This document shows positions 27,248-36,721 of a stretch of DNA of 64,000 nucleotides, piece after piece; within the stretch, counting starts at the first letter, position 1; every line of letters begins with the position of its first letter. Location of the stretch: contig NZ_AKJM01000125.1 of assembly GCF_000282335.1 (NCBI RefSeq), forward strand, positions 1-64,000. Direction: 5' to 3'. Origin of the DNA: Pseudomonas sp. GM48 (lineage in GTDB: Bacteria > Pseudomonadota > Gammaproteobacteria > Pseudomonadales > Pseudomonadaceae). Under the pieces are notes generated by a model, which saw only the letters and a list, made by a program, of their open reading frames with translations, did no database searches and had not been told where the DNA came from. Made by a program: the position numbers and the translations under genes.

Positions 27248-28564
27248 CTAATACGCATACCGCAACATCGTATGCGGCAAATGCCGCAATACGAAGAAGC
27301 CGAACAATGCCACCAGTGCCGGCAACACCAGCCACCAGACCCTGGGTGGCAGGGCGTTGAGCGGCTCCTTGCGCTGAACCAGCCACAGGCTGGCTGCACA
27401 GACACACGCCGCCAACATCGCGCCGGCCATGACATCGGTCGGCCAGTGCGCGCCGAGGTACACCCGCGACAAGGCAATCGCCATGGCCGGCAAACAGGCC
27501 ACCAGCAACCAGGTCAGGCGCATCCGTGGCGGCTGTCCACGGCCGGCCAGTACGGCGAGCGTCAGGAACAGCGCAAAAGAACCCGATGCATGGCCACTGG
27601 GCATGCTGTAGCTGGTCAGCGGATCGCTCAGCACTTCGGGGCGCATGCGAGCAAAGAGCTGTTTGGTCGCGGTATTCGCCAAGGCAGTGCAGAGCAGGGT
27701 GCTTGCGGCAAACAACGCGGGGCGCCATTGGCGCATCAGCAGCAGCAAAGCAGTCAACAGCGCGCTGAACAGCAGCATGTTGCGGAATTCGCCGATCAGC
27801 GTGAAGACCACCGCGACCTCATCGAGCATCGGGCTGCGATGTTCTTGCACCAGCGTCATCACCCCTTGATCGAGGGCGCTCAGGTGCGGAAAACCGATAA
27901 ACAGCGCCACCAGAATCAGGCAACTCATGCCGGCAATCAGTGCTGTAGCCCGGCGATGCTGGCGCAGGCTGCTGGTGGCGCTCAGCCCCACCATCACGGC
28001 AATGCTGCCGACAACGATTCCGGCCTGAGGCCAGAAACCTTCGGGTAGCGGCAAGCGAATCGCCGCGCCGGTGGCCCAGCCAGGCAGCAGATAGGCCACC
28101 GACCACCCCGCACCGGCCAGCAGGCTGACGGCGATGAACCGCGGGAAAGGCATGTCGCACATGCCGGCGACCATTGGCAGCATTGGCCGCAGCGGTCCGA
28201 TAAAGCGGCCGACCAGCAGGCTGGCGATGCCATAGCGCTGGAAATAAGTCTCGGCCCCGGCAATCCATTCCGGGTGATGGCGCAAACCGGGCAGGCGCCG
28301 GATGTTCTGGTGAAAGTGCCGTCCAAGGAAATACGAAACCACGTCACCTAATACACCGGCAAGGAAACCCAGCAGCAAGGTTTCACTCAGCGGCAACGCA
28401 CCGCTACCGGCAAGCACCGCAACGGTGAACAGTAAAACCGTGCCGGGGACGATCAGCCCGGCAATCGCCAGGCATTCCACAAAGGCCACCAGAAATATTG
28501 CCGCCGCCAGCCATTGCGGGTTGACCGTCAACCAACCGGTTACGCTATCGAGCCATTGGCCCAT
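27248..28564 (-). CDS. DedA-PAP2 fusion: SNARE-associated and phosphatidic acid phosphatase domains
   Basis: 438 aa from ATG 28564 (MGQWLDSVTGWL). First half (to about residue 190) is a DedA domain: VECLAIAGLIVPGTVLLF, LGDVVSYFLGRH, VGRFIGPLRPMLPMVAG. Second half is a PAP2/type-2 phosphatase with all three motifs: KQLFARMRP, YSMPSGHASGSFALF and SRVYLGAHWPTDV. An inner-membrane protein; the PAP2 site faces the periplasm in related enzymes. The pairing suggests a lipid transporter joined to a lipid phosphatase, for example for undecaprenyl diphosphate or phospholipid. Convergent with the LON-domain gene. Confidence 0.92.
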   Translation of the reverse strand: MGQWLDSVTGWLTVNPQWLAAAIFLVAFVECLAIAGLIVPGTVLLFTVAVLAGSGALPLSETLLLGFLAGVLGDVVSYFLGRHFHQNIRRLPGLRHHPEWIAGAETYFQRYGIASLLVGRFIGPLRPMLPMVAGMCDMPFPRFIAVSLLAGAGWSVAYLLPGWATGAAIRLPLPEGFWPQAGIVVGSIAVMVGLSATSSLRQHRRATALIAGMSCLILVALFIGFPHLSALDQGVMTLVQEHRSPMLDEVAVVFTLIGEFRNMLLFSALLTALLLLMRQWRPALFAASTLLCTALANTATKQLFARMRPEVLSDPLTSYSMPSGHASGSFALFLTLAVLAGRGQPPRMRLTWLLVACLPAMAIALSRVYLGAHWPTDVMAGAMLAACVCAASLWLVQRKEPLNALPPRVWWLVLPALVALFGFFVLRHLPHTMLRYAY

Positions 28565-28635
28565 ACAAACCACTCCATTGAATTCAATTGATCCTGCTGA
28601 ACGAACGCAATCTTCAAAACACCACTAACTCCCTG

Positions 28636-28722
28636 TGGGAGCGGGCTTGCTCGCGAAGGGGCCCTTCCAGCCAACATTGATGCTGCCTGATACGCCGCCT
28701 TCGCGAGCAAGCCCGCTCCCAC
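28636..28722. repeat. REP doublet, family A, forward-reverse
   Basis: GTGGGAGCGGGCTTGCTCGCGAA and its reverse complement around a 42-bp spacer that ends CTGATACGCCGCC, like the one at 14149. Lies between the glycosylase gene and the DedA-PAP2 gene. Confidence 0.92.
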
Positions 28723-28756
28723 ATTGGGGCCGGATTATTTCAAGACCTGATAAGTG

Positions 28757-29455
28757 TCATGACAGCACAAAATAATCGCGACCTTCGACCTGGCCCCGTC
28801 GTAGCGGGTTTCGCGTGCAATAAGCCGCGTAGGCACCGTCGACGAAGCGGTACATCAAATGCTCGTCGCGCCCGTGGGGGATGCCCAGGCGCGTGGTCTG
28901 GATGATGTGGGCGGGCGTCTGGCTGACGTCTTCCACCAGCAACACCTCATGGTCGAAGCGTTTGGCGTCCCACACCGGCACTTTCAGGCCCAGAGACTTG
29001 CAGAGCAGGGTTTGCCCGGCGCAGAGCTTTTGTGACGGGCGAGGGTGACCCTGGGCATCGGGATTGTTCAATAGCATCTGCGCCAGGCTGGCCGGCCCGC
29101 TCAATTCATCGACCCACGGATAGGCGGACTTGATCAGCACGGCGTTGCCCGGCCCTTGGGCGCTGAAATTAAGGGAATCGCCGCCCCGGGCGTAATACAT
29201 ATAGATGTGGCCGCCATCCAGAAACAAAGCCTTACGTTTTTCTGTGTAACCGAGGGAGGCGTGGCTGCCTTTTTCTGCGCAGTAATAGGCTTCGGTTTCG
29301 ATGATCCGGGCGCTGAGCCATAGGTCGCCAACTCGATGGCGAATGACTTTGCCCAGTAAATCCCGGGCCAGAATTTGCGCGTCGCGGTCGAAAAACGCGT
29401 CCGGGAGACCCTTGGGCAGGCTCGCAGCGGACGCTCGAACAGTCAGATTGGACAT
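28757..29455 (-). CDS. mpg: DNA-3-methyladenine glycosylase (AAG/MPG type)
   Basis: 232 aa. Removes 3-methyladenine and other alkylated purines to start base excision repair. Family blocks: FFDRDAQILARDLLGKVIRH, RIIETEAYYCAEKGSHAS (catalytic Glu), LDGGHIYMYYARGGDSLNF and LCAGQTLLCKSLG. Single-domain size is usual. Divergent from proA. Confidence 0.95.
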   Translation of the reverse strand: MSNLTVRASAASLPKGLPDAFFDRDAQILARDLLGKVIRHRVGDLWLSARIIETEAYYCAEKGSHASLGYTEKRKALFLDGGHIYMYYARGGDSLNFSAQGPGNAVLIKSAYPWVDELSGPASLAQMLLNNPDAQGHPRPSQKLCAGQTLLCKSLGLKVPVWDAKRFDHEVLLVEDVSQTPAHIIQTTRLGIPHGRDEHLMYRFVDGAYAAYCTRNPLRRGQVEGRDYFVLS

Positions 29456-29566
29456 GATGACCGGTGTTTGTCAGGGCTGAATGAGTCGTGATGATAACAA
29501 TTTGCGGCTTAATCCCGGCTGAACGTCGGCAAATACCCATCGATTTCGACCATCCGCCCGTCACCG

Positions 29567-29596
29567 CTGTTAGTCCCGGGACGCGACAGCTATAAT
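29567..29596 (+). promoter_or_regulatory. Sigma70 promoter of the proA operon
   Basis: TATAAT at 29591-29596 is a perfect -10 hexamer; CTGTTA at 29567-29572 (18-bp spacing) is a weak -35. Transcription would start about 40 nt before the proA ATG. Confidence 0.55.
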
Positions 29597-29644
29597 CTGC
29601 CGCTTTACTCTTTACCAAGACCTTATCAAAGACCACGCCAGACC

Positions 29645-30916
29645 ATGACTGAGTCCGTTCTTGATTACATGACCCGTTTGGGTTGCGCTGCCCGCGAAGC
29701 TTCCCGCGTGATCGGCCGCGCCAGCACGGCGCAGAAAAACCGCGCCCTGCAGGCTGCCGCCAATGCGCTGGACGCTGCCCGCGCCGAGCTGACGGCGGCC
29801 AATGAACTGGATTTGGCCGCCGGTCGCGCCAGTGGCCTTGAGCCAGCGCTGCTCGAGCGGCTGGCGCTGACCCCGGCGCGTATCGACGGCATGATCGTCG
29901 GCCTGCGTCAGGTTGCGGCACTGCCGGACCCGGTTGGCGCGATTCGCGACATGAGCTTCCGCCCGTCCGGTATCCAGGTCGGCAAGATGCGCGTGCCATT
30001 GGGTGTGATCGGAATCATCTACGAGTCGCGGCCGAACGTGACCATCGATGCCGCGAGCCTGTGTCTGAAGTCCGGTAACGCGACCATCCTGCGTGGCGGT
30101 TCCGAAGCCATTCACTCCAATCGAGCCATCGCGGCGTGCATTCAGCGTGGCCTGGCCGAAGCCGGTCTGCCGGCTGCCGTGGTGCAAGTGGTCGAAACCA
30201 CGGATCGCGCTGCCGTCGGCGCGCTGATCACCATGCCTGAATACGTCGATGTCATCGTGCCGCGCGGCGGCCGAGGCCTGATCGAACGTGTCAGCCGTGA
30301 CGCCCGCGTCCCGGTGATCAAGCACCTGGACGGCATTTGCCACGTTTACGTGAGTGAACATGCCGATCTGGCCAAGGCCCAGCGCATCGCGTTCAACGCC
30401 AAGACTTACCGTTATGGCATCTGCGGTGCCATGGAAACGCTGTTGGTGGATCAAACCGTTGCCAGGGATTTCCTGCCGGCGATGGCGGCACAGTTCCGCG
30501 AAAAAGGCGTCGAACTGCGCGGCTGCGAGCGTACCCGGGCAATCATCGATGCCGTGGCCGCTACCGAAGAAGACTGGAGCACCGAATACCTGGCGCCGAT
30601 CTTGTCGATCCGGGTGGTCGACGGACTGGACCAGGCCATCGAGCACATCAATCATTACGGTTCCCATCACACCGATTCGATTGTCAGCGAACACCAGGGC
30701 GACACCCGGCGTTTCGTGGCTGAAGTCGACTCCTCGTCGGTGATGATCAATACCCCGACATGCTTCGCCGATGGCTTCGAATACGGATTGGGTGCCGAGA
30801 TCGGCATTTCTACTGATAAGCTGCACGCCCGCGGCCCGGTGGGCCTCGAAGGACTGACCTGCGAGAAGTACATCGTGGTCGGCGACGGGCAGTTGCGCGG
30901 ACAGGAGCCGGCCTGA
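29645..30916 (+). CDS. proA: Gamma-glutamyl phosphate reductase
   Basis: 423 aa, usual length. Reduces glutamate-5-phosphate with NADPH in proline synthesis. Aldehyde-dehydrogenase fold with family blocks [46 protein letters not shown] and the catalytic-Cys region [17 protein letters not shown], ending with [19 protein letters not shown]. First gene of the long block that runs to lipA; nadD starts 2 nt after its stop. Confidence 0.98.
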   Translation: MTESVLDYMTRLGCAAREASRVIGRASTAQKNRALQAAANALDAARAELTAANELDLAAGRASGLEPALLERLALTPARIDGMIVGLRQVAALPDPVGAIRDMSFRPSGIQVGKMRVPLGVIGIIYESRPNVTIDAASLCLKSGNATILRGGSEAIHSNRAIAACIQRGLAEAGLPAAVVQVVETTDRAAVGALITMPEYVDVIVPRGGRGLIERVSRDARVPVIKHLDGICHVYVSEHADLAKAQRIAFNAKTYRYGICGAMETLLVDQTVARDFLPAMAAQFREKGVELRGCERTRAIIDAVAATEEDWSTEYLAPILSIRVVDGLDQAIEHINHYGSHHTDSIVSEHQGDTRRFVAEVDSSSVMINTPTCFADGFEYGLGAEIGISTDKLHARGPVGLEGLTCEKYIVVGDGQLRGQEPA

Positions 30917-30917
30917 C

Positions 30918-31607
30918 TTGGGCGACTTCGACCCGTCAGCCCCAGTCACCGCCAGCGAGCCAGCCCCTCGCCGCATTGGCGTGCTGGGCGGAACGTTCGA
31001 CCCGGTGCACATCGGCCATTTGCGCGGTGCGCTGGAAGTCGCCGAAACACTGGCGCTCGATGAGCTGCGTCTGACACCCAGTGCCAGGCCGCCCCATCGG
31101 GATACGCCGCAGGTGTCGGCCAAAGACCGTCTGGCGATGGTCGAGTGCGCGGTGGCCGGTGTGGCGCCGTTGGTAGTGGATGCCCGCGAATTGCAGCGGA
31201 ACAAACCGTCCTACACCATTGATACCCTGGAACTGATGCGCGCCGAACTGGCCGTATCCGACCAGGTTTTTCTGCTTTTGGGCTGGGACGCTTTTTGCGG
31301 CCTGCCCACTTGGCACCGCTGGGAAGAGTTGCTCCAGCATTGCCATATCCTGGTGTTGCAACGCCCGGATGCCGACAGCGAACCGCCGGATGCCTTGCGC
31401 AACCTGCTGGCAGCGCGCTCGGTGAGCGACCCGCTGGCCCTCAAGGGGCCGAGCGGACAGATTGCATTCGTCTGGCAGACACCGCTCGCGGTATCCGCCA
31501 CCCAGATCCGTCAACTGCTGGCCAGCGGTAAGTCGGTACGTTTCCTGGTGCCCGACGCGGTCCTGGCCTACATCGATGCGCACGGACTTTACCGTGCGTC
31601 GAACTGA
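30918..31607 (+). CDS. nadD: Nicotinate-nucleotide adenylyltransferase
   Basis: 229 aa, starting at TTG 30918 directly behind proA. Makes deamido-NAD from nicotinate mononucleotide and ATP. The nucleotidyltransferase signature is [18 protein letters not shown], and the late ISATQIR-type motif is present as [20 protein letters not shown]. Later in-frame ATG codons would remove the signature, so the TTG is likely right. Confidence 0.95.
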   Translation: MGDFDPSAPVTASEPAPRRIGVLGGTFDPVHIGHLRGALEVAETLALDELRLTPSARPPHRDTPQVSAKDRLAMVECAVAGVAPLVVDARELQRNKPSYTIDTLELMRAELAVSDQVFLLLGWDAFCGLPTWHRWEELLQHCHILVLQRPDADSEPPDALRNLLAARSVSDPLALKGPSGQIAFVWQTPLAVSATQIRQLLASGKSVRFLVPDAVLAYIDAHGLYRASN

Positions 31608-31678
31608 ATAGGAGTGCTTCAAGGCACGTGGCAACAACGTGTATCGAAGCCCCGAACTACGAGCAAAACGAGTTTTAT

Positions 31679-32173
31679 ATGACGAGCAACAACGAAAGCA
31701 AAGTAAAACGCAAAGGCACATTCAAGAGTGCCCCGCTGCCGGAAAAAGTCCTCGCCGCCGAGCCGCCTAAAGGCGACGAGCTGGTCAAGATCGCCGTAGC
31801 CGCCCTGGAAGACGTCAAGGCCCAGGACGTGCTGGTGATTGATGTTCGCGACAAGCAGAGCATCACTGACTACATGATCATCGCCACCGGTACCTCCAAC
31901 CGCCAGATCGGCGCGATGCTGGACAAGGTTCGCGAGGCCGTCAAAGCCCTGGGCATCAAGCCTCTGGGTGAAGAAGGCAAGGGCGACAGTGACTGGGTGC
32001 TGCTGGACATGGACGACGTGATCGTCCACATGATGACTTCCAATGCCCGTCAGTTCTACGACCTGGAGCGCCTGTGGAAAGGTGCCGAGCAGAGCCGTGC
32101 CGCCGATGGCAAGCACCACAGCCCTGAAGTTGGTCACGAGCACTTCAACAAGCTCAACAAAGACCAGGAATAA
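31679..32173 (+). CDS. rsfS: Ribosomal silencing factor RsfS
   Basis: 164 aa from ATG 31679 (MTSNNESKVKRKGTF). A GTG at 31628 would add 17 residues; AAGG stands just before it, so the start is not certain. RsfS binds L14 of the large subunit and blocks subunit joining when nutrients are short. Family block: DVRDKQSITDYMIIATGTSN and SDWVLLDMDDVIVHMM. Sits between nadD and rlmH as in most gammaproteobacteria. Confidence 0.95.
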   Translation: MTSNNESKVKRKGTFKSAPLPEKVLAAEPPKGDELVKIAVAALEDVKAQDVLVIDVRDKQSITDYMIIATGTSNRQIGAMLDKVREAVKALGIKPLGEEGKGDSDWVLLDMDDVIVHMMTSNARQFYDLERLWKGAEQSRAADGKHHSPEVGHEHFNKLNKDQE

Positions 32174-32182
32174 GGGACCGCT

Positions 32183-32650
32183 GTGCGACTGCGACTGATC
32201 GCCGTCGGTTCACGCATGCCCAAATGGGTGGAAGAAGGCTGGCATGAATATGCCAAGCGTCTTCCGTCCGAGCTGGCGCTGGAACTGGTGGAAATACCGC
32301 TCAACACCCGTGGCAAGAACGCCGACGTGGCCCGCTTCATCCGTCAGGAAGGCGAAGCCATGCTGGCCAAGGTCGGGCCGAACGAGCGGATTGTCACTCT
32401 CGAAGTCCATGGCAAACCCTGGAGCACCGAGCAACTGGCGATCGAACTCGATCGCTGGCGGCTGGACTCGCGTACGGTCAACTTCATGGTCGGCGGCCCC
32501 GAAGGGCTGGCGCCGGAAGTCTGTGCCCGGGCTGACCAGCGCTGGTCGCTCTCACCGTTGACGTTGCCACACCCGCTGGTGCGGATCCTGATCGGCGAAC
32601 AGCTGTATCGTGCCTGGACCGTGTTGTCCGGCCACCCTTATCACAAGTAG
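32183..32650 (+). CDS. rlmH: 23S rRNA (pseudouridine-1915-N3)-methyltransferase
   Basis: 155 aa, the usual length. SPOUT-class enzyme that methylates pseudouridine 1915 in helix 69 on the assembled ribosome. Typical: [33 protein letters not shown] (AdoMet-binding knot) and [19 protein letters not shown]. Confidence 0.98.
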   Translation: MRLRLIAVGSRMPKWVEEGWHEYAKRLPSELALELVEIPLNTRGKNADVARFIRQEGEAMLAKVGPNERIVTLEVHGKPWSTEQLAIELDRWRLDSRTVNFMVGGPEGLAPEVCARADQRWSLSPLTLPHPLVRILIGEQLYRAWTVLSGHPYHK

Positions 32651-32662
32651 TTCTGCGCTCTC

Positions 32663-34558
32663 ATGACCCAGCCGATCCGCATCAAGGACCACGAAAAAGA
32701 CGCCCGCCTGGTGCGTGGCCGCGTCGTGTTCGGGGCCATTGCAGTGGTGGCGCTGATTGGCGTGTTGATCGCGCGCCTGTATTTCCTGCAGGTGATCCAG
32801 TACGACTACCACTCGACTCTGTCGGAAAACAACCGCGTCCATGTGCAGCCGATTCCGCCGACTCGCGGCTTGATCTTCGACCGAAACGGCGTAGTGATTG
32901 CCGACAACCGGCCGAGCTTCAGCCTGAGCATGACCCGCGAGCGTTCCGGCGACTGGCAGCAGGTGCTCGACGTGATCGTCGAAGTGCTGGAGCTGACGCC
33001 CGAGGACCGGGTGATTTTCGAGAAGCGCATGCGTCAGGGGCGCCGGCCGTTCGAGCCGGTGCCGATCCTGTTTGAGCTGACCGAGGAGCAGATCGCCCGG
33101 ATCGCCGTGAACCAGTTCCGCCTGCCGGGCGTGGAAGTGGTCGCGCAACTGGTTCGTCACTACCCGCAGGGGGCACATTTTGCGCACTCGGTGGGCTACA
33201 TGGGGCGGATCAACGAGAAAGAGCTCAAGTCTCTGGACCCGGTCAGTTACAGCGGCACCCATCAAATCGGCAAGACCGGCATCGAGCGCTTCTACGAGCC
33301 GGAGCTGCACGGTCAGGTGGGTTACGAGGAAGTCGAAACCAACGCTCGGGGCCGTGTATTGCGGGTGCTCAAGCGTACCGAACCGATTTCCGGCAAGGAC
33401 ATCGTCCTGAGCCTGGACATCAAATTGCAGGAAGCCGCCGAAGCCGCGCTCGGTGGTCGTCGTGGTGCGGTGGTGGCCCTTGATCCGAAAACCGGCGAGG
33501 TGTTGGCGATGGTCAGCCAGCCGAGTTTCGACCCGAACCTGTTCGTCACCGGCATCAGCTCCAAGGCCTATTCCGAGCTGCGCGACTCCATTGACCGGCC
33601 GCTGTTCAACCGCGTATTGCGCGGTCTGTACCCGCCGGGCTCGACCATCAAGCCGGCGGTAGCGATTGCCGGCCTGGATTCCGGTGTGGTGACCGCGTCG
33701 ACCCGGGTGTTCGACCCCGGCTACTACATGCTGCCCAACTACGATCACAAGTACCGCAACTGGAACCGTACAGGTGACGGCTTTGTCGATCTCGACACGG
33801 CGATCATGCGTTCCAACGACACCTACTTCTATGACCTGGCGCACAAGCTGGGGATCGATCGGTTGTCGTCGTACCTGTCCAAGTTCGGCATCGGTCAGAA
33901 GGTTTCTCTGGACATGTTCGAGGAGTCGCCGGGTCTGATGCCGACCCGCGAATGGAAGCGCGCGACCCGCCGCCAGGCATGGTTCCCGGGCGAAACGCTG
34001 ATTCTCGGGATCGGCCAGGGCTACATGCAGTCGACACCGTTGCAGCTGGCCCAGGCCACCGCGCTGGTGGCCAACAAAGGCATCTGGAACCGTCCACACC
34101 TGGCCAAGACCATCGAAGGCGAAAAACCGGTGGATCCGAATCCGATGCCGGACATCATCCTGCGTGATCCGTCTGACTGGACCAAGGTCAACCACGGCAT
34201 GCAGCAAGTGATGCACGGTGCCCGCGGTACGGCGCGCAAGGCTTCGATCGGTGCGCAATACCGGATCGCCGGCAAGAGCGGTACGGCCCAGGTGGTCGCG
34301 ATCAAACAGGGCGAGAAGTACGACCGCTCCAAAGTTCAGGAGCGCCACCGCGACCACGCCTTGTTCGTCGGCTTCGCGCCGGCCGACGACCCGAAAATCG
34401 TGGTGTCGGTGATGGTCGAGAACGGCGAGTCCGGCTCCGGCGTCGCCGCGCCGGTAGTGCGTCAAGTCATGGACGCCTGGCTCCTGGGCGAGGACGGCCG
34501 ATTGAAGCCCGAATACGCCAGCCCTATCAGTGCAGAGGCAACCGCCCGTGATGAATAA
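32663..34558 (+). CDS. mrdA: Penicillin-binding protein 2 (elongation transpeptidase)
   Basis: 631 aa. Single N-terminal membrane anchor (GAIAVVALIGVLIARLYFLQ), a dimerisation domain, and the transpeptidase domain with the catalytic triad motifs PPGSTIKP (SxxK), MRSNDTYFY (SxN) and GKSGTAQV (KSG). Cross-links side-wall peptidoglycan in the elongasome with RodA, whose gene overlaps its 3' end by 8 nt. Confidence 0.98.
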   Translation: MTQPIRIKDHEKDARLVRGRVVFGAIAVVALIGVLIARLYFLQVIQYDYHSTLSENNRVHVQPIPPTRGLIFDRNGVVIADNRPSFSLSMTRERSGDWQQVLDVIVEVLELTPEDRVIFEKRMRQGRRPFEPVPILFELTEEQIARIAVNQFRLPGVEVVAQLVRHYPQGAHFAHSVGYMGRINEKELKSLDPVSYSGTHQIGKTGIERFYEPELHGQVGYEEVETNARGRVLRVLKRTEPISGKDIVLSLDIKLQEAAEAALGGRRGAVVALDPKTGEVLAMVSQPSFDPNLFVTGISSKAYSELRDSIDRPLFNRVLRGLYPPGSTIKPAVAIAGLDSGVVTASTRVFDPGYYMLPNYDHKYRNWNRTGDGFVDLDTAIMRSNDTYFYDLAHKLGIDRLSSYLSKFGIGQKVSLDMFEESPGLMPTREWKRATRRQAWFPGETLILGIGQGYMQSTPLQLAQATALVANKGIWNRPHLAKTIEGEKPVDPNPMPDIILRDPSDWTKVNHGMQQVMHGARGTARKASIGAQYRIAGKSGTAQVVAIKQGEKYDRSKVQERHRDHALFVGFAPADDPKIVVSVMVENGESGSGVAAPVVRQVMDAWLLGEDGRLKPEYASPISAEATARDE

Positions 34559-35693
34559 TTTTGATCGCATGCTCTCCAGCGAGGATGTGATGCGTCGTCG
34601 TGCGACACTGCTGCAACGCCTGCACATCGATGGCCCGCTGCTGATCCTGCTGCTGACCCTCGCTGCCGGCAGCCTGTTCGTGCTGTATTCGGCCAGTGGC
34701 AAGAGCTGGGACTTGCTGGCCAAGCAGGCCACCTCGTTCGGCATCGGCCTGGTGTCGATGATCGTCATCGCTCAGTTCGAACCGCGCTTCATGGCCCGCT
34801 GGGTGCCGATCGGCTATGTGATTGGCGTGCTCTTGCTGGTCGTGGTGGATGTCATGGGTCACAACGCCATGGGCGCCACGCGCTGGATCAATATCCCCGG
34901 CGTGATTCGCTTCCAGCCCTCGGAATTCATGAAGATCCTGATGCCGGCGACCATCGCCTGGTACTTGTCCAAACGCACCTTGCCGCCGCAGCTCAAGCAT
35001 GTCGGCATCAGTCTGATGCTGATCGGCATCCCGTTCATACTCATCGTGCGCCAACCGGACCTCGGCACTTCGCTGCTGATCCTGGCCGGCGGCGCTTTCG
35101 TACTGTTCATGGGCGGTTTGCGCTGGCGCTGGATTCTCAGCGTGCTCGCCGCCGCCGTACCCGTGGCGGTTGCCATGTGGTTCTTCATCATGCACGACTA
35201 CCAGAAGCAGCGAATCCTGACATTCCTGGACCCAGAGAGCGATCCGCTCGGCACCGGCTGGAACATCATCCAGTCCAAGGCCGCCATCGGCTCCGGCGGT
35301 GTGTTCGGCAAGGGCTGGTTGCTGGGCACCCAGTCGCACCTGGACTTCCTGCCGGAAAGCCATACCGACTTCATCATTGCCGTAATGGGTGAAGAGTTCG
35401 GCCTGGTGGGGATCTGCGCGCTGTTGCTGATCTACCTGCTATTGATCGGCCGCGGCCTGGTGATTACCGCCCAGGCACAGACATTGTTCGGCAAGTTGCT
35501 CGCGGGCAGCCTGACCATGACGTTTTTTGTTTATGTTTTCGTCAACATCGGTATGGTCAGTGGCCTGTTGCCGGTGGTGGGGGTGCCGTTGCCGTTCATT
35601 AGCTACGGAGGAACTTCGCTGGTGACGCTGCTGTCAGCGTTTGGGGTTTTGATGTCGATCCATACCCATCGCAAGTGGATCGCGCAAGTTTGA
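34551..35693 (+). CDS. rodA: Peptidoglycan glycosyltransferase RodA
   Basis: 380 aa from ATG 34551, overlapping the mrdA end. SEDS family polymerase with about 10 membrane segments; conserved blocks ARRWINIPGVIRFQPSEF-like sequence (ATRWINIPGVIRFQPSEFMK), RQPDLGTSLLILAGG, FLPESHTDFIIAV (catalytic Asp region with E) and VPLPFISYGGTSL. Polymerises lipid II with PBP2 in side-wall synthesis. Confidence 0.98.
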   Translation: MNNFDRMLSSEDVMRRRATLLQRLHIDGPLLILLLTLAAGSLFVLYSASGKSWDLLAKQATSFGIGLVSMIVIAQFEPRFMARWVPIGYVIGVLLLVVVDVMGHNAMGATRWINIPGVIRFQPSEFMKILMPATIAWYLSKRTLPPQLKHVGISLMLIGIPFILIVRQPDLGTSLLILAGGAFVLFMGGLRWRWILSVLAAAVPVAVAMWFFIMHDYQKQRILTFLDPESDPLGTGWNIIQSKAAIGSGGVFGKGWLLGTQSHLDFLPESHTDFIIAVMGEEFGLVGICALLLIYLLLIGRGLVITAQAQTLFGKLLAGSLTMTFFVYVFVNIGMVSGLLPVVGVPLPFISYGGTSLVTLLSAFGVLMSIHTHRKWIAQV

Positions 35694-35710
35694 ATAAGGT
35701 GAAATTTTCA

Positions 35711-36721
35711 ATGCAAGTAATGCGTGGCTGGGCGACTCGATACGCGCCATGGGTCGGCCTGGTAAGCATCCTTGGCACCGTGCAGGAAGCGTTGGCCGGC
35801 GACTACGAAGGCTCACCCCAGGTGGCCGAATTCGTCGGTGAAATGACCCGCGACTACGGTTTCGCCGGTGAACAATTGATGGGCGTGTTCCGTGAAGCCG
35901 AGCGCAAGCAGTCGATTCTGGACGCCATCTCGAAACCCGCCGAACGGGTCAAGCAGTGGAGCGAATATCGCCCGATGTTCATCACCGATGCGCGCATTGC
36001 CCGGGGTGTGGACTTCTGGCGTCAGCACGAGGCGGTGTTGGCCCGTGCCGAGCAGGAATACGGTGTGCCGGCCCAGGTGATTGTCTCGATCATCGGCGTT
36101 GAAACCTTTTTCGGCCGCAATACCGGAAATTTCCGGGTGATCGATGCCTTGTCGACCCTGGGTTTCGACTATCCTCCCCGTGCCGAGTTTTTCCGCAAGG
36201 AATTGCGTGAGTTCCTGCTGCTGGCCCGTGAAGAGCAGGTTGATCCGTTGACGCTCAAAGGCTCCTACGCCGGCGCAATGGGATTGCCGCAATTCATGCC
36301 GAGCAGTTTCCGCGCCTATGCGGTGGATTTCGACGGTGATGGCCATATCAACATCTGGACCAATCCGGACGACGCCATTGGCAGTGTCGCCAGTTACTTC
36401 AAGCGTCATGGCTGGGTCGCCGGCGAACCGGTGGTCAGCCGCGCCGACATCCGTGGCGAGCAGGTCGACGAAGGTTTGACCACTGGAATCGAGCCGACGA
36501 AAACCGTCGGGGAGTTGCGAGCCCTGGGGTGGTCAAGTCATGATGCGCTGCGCGATGATATGCCGGTTACCGCATTCCGCCTGGAAGGCGACAATGGCCC
36601 CGAATACTGGATGGGGCTGAAGAATTTTTACGCGATCACGCGTTATAACCGCAGCGTGATGTACGCCATGGCCGTACATCAACTGTCTGAACAGCTGGTC
36701 CAAGCACGGGGCGTCAAGTAA
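35711..36721 (+). CDS. mltB: Lytic murein transglycosylase B (SltB1/MltB family)
   Basis: 336 aa from ATG 35711, with AAGGTGA upstream. N-terminal signal sequence ending near VQEALAG. Family GH103: catalytic Glu in VSIIGVETFFGRNTG, then GSYAGAMGLPQFMPSSFRAYA and DFDGDGHINIW. Cleaves glycan strands with formation of anhydro-muramic acid. No lipobox cysteine is seen, so it fits the soluble form named SltB1 in P. aeruginosa. Its stop overlaps the rlpA start. Confidence 0.95.
   Translation: MQVMRGWATRYAPWVGLVSILGTVQEALAGDYEGSPQVAEFVGEMTRDYGFAGEQLMGVFREAERKQSILDAISKPAERVKQWSEYRPMFITDARIARGVDFWRQHEAVLARAEQEYGVPAQVIVSIIGVETFFGRNTGNFRVIDALSTLGFDYPPRAEFFRKELREFLLLAREEQVDPLTLKGSYAGAMGLPQFMPSSFRAYAVDFDGDGHINIWTNPDDAIGSVASYFKRHGWVAGEPVVSRADIRGEQVDEGLTTGIEPTKTVGELRALGWSSHDALRDDMPVTAFRLEGDNGPEYWMGLKNFYAITRYNRSVMYAMAVHQLSEQLVQARGVK

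Noticed and set aside
32552-34768. 738-codon minus-strand frame opposite mrdA
   Set aside because: Antisense shadow; mrdA has all catalytic motifs in the plus strand.
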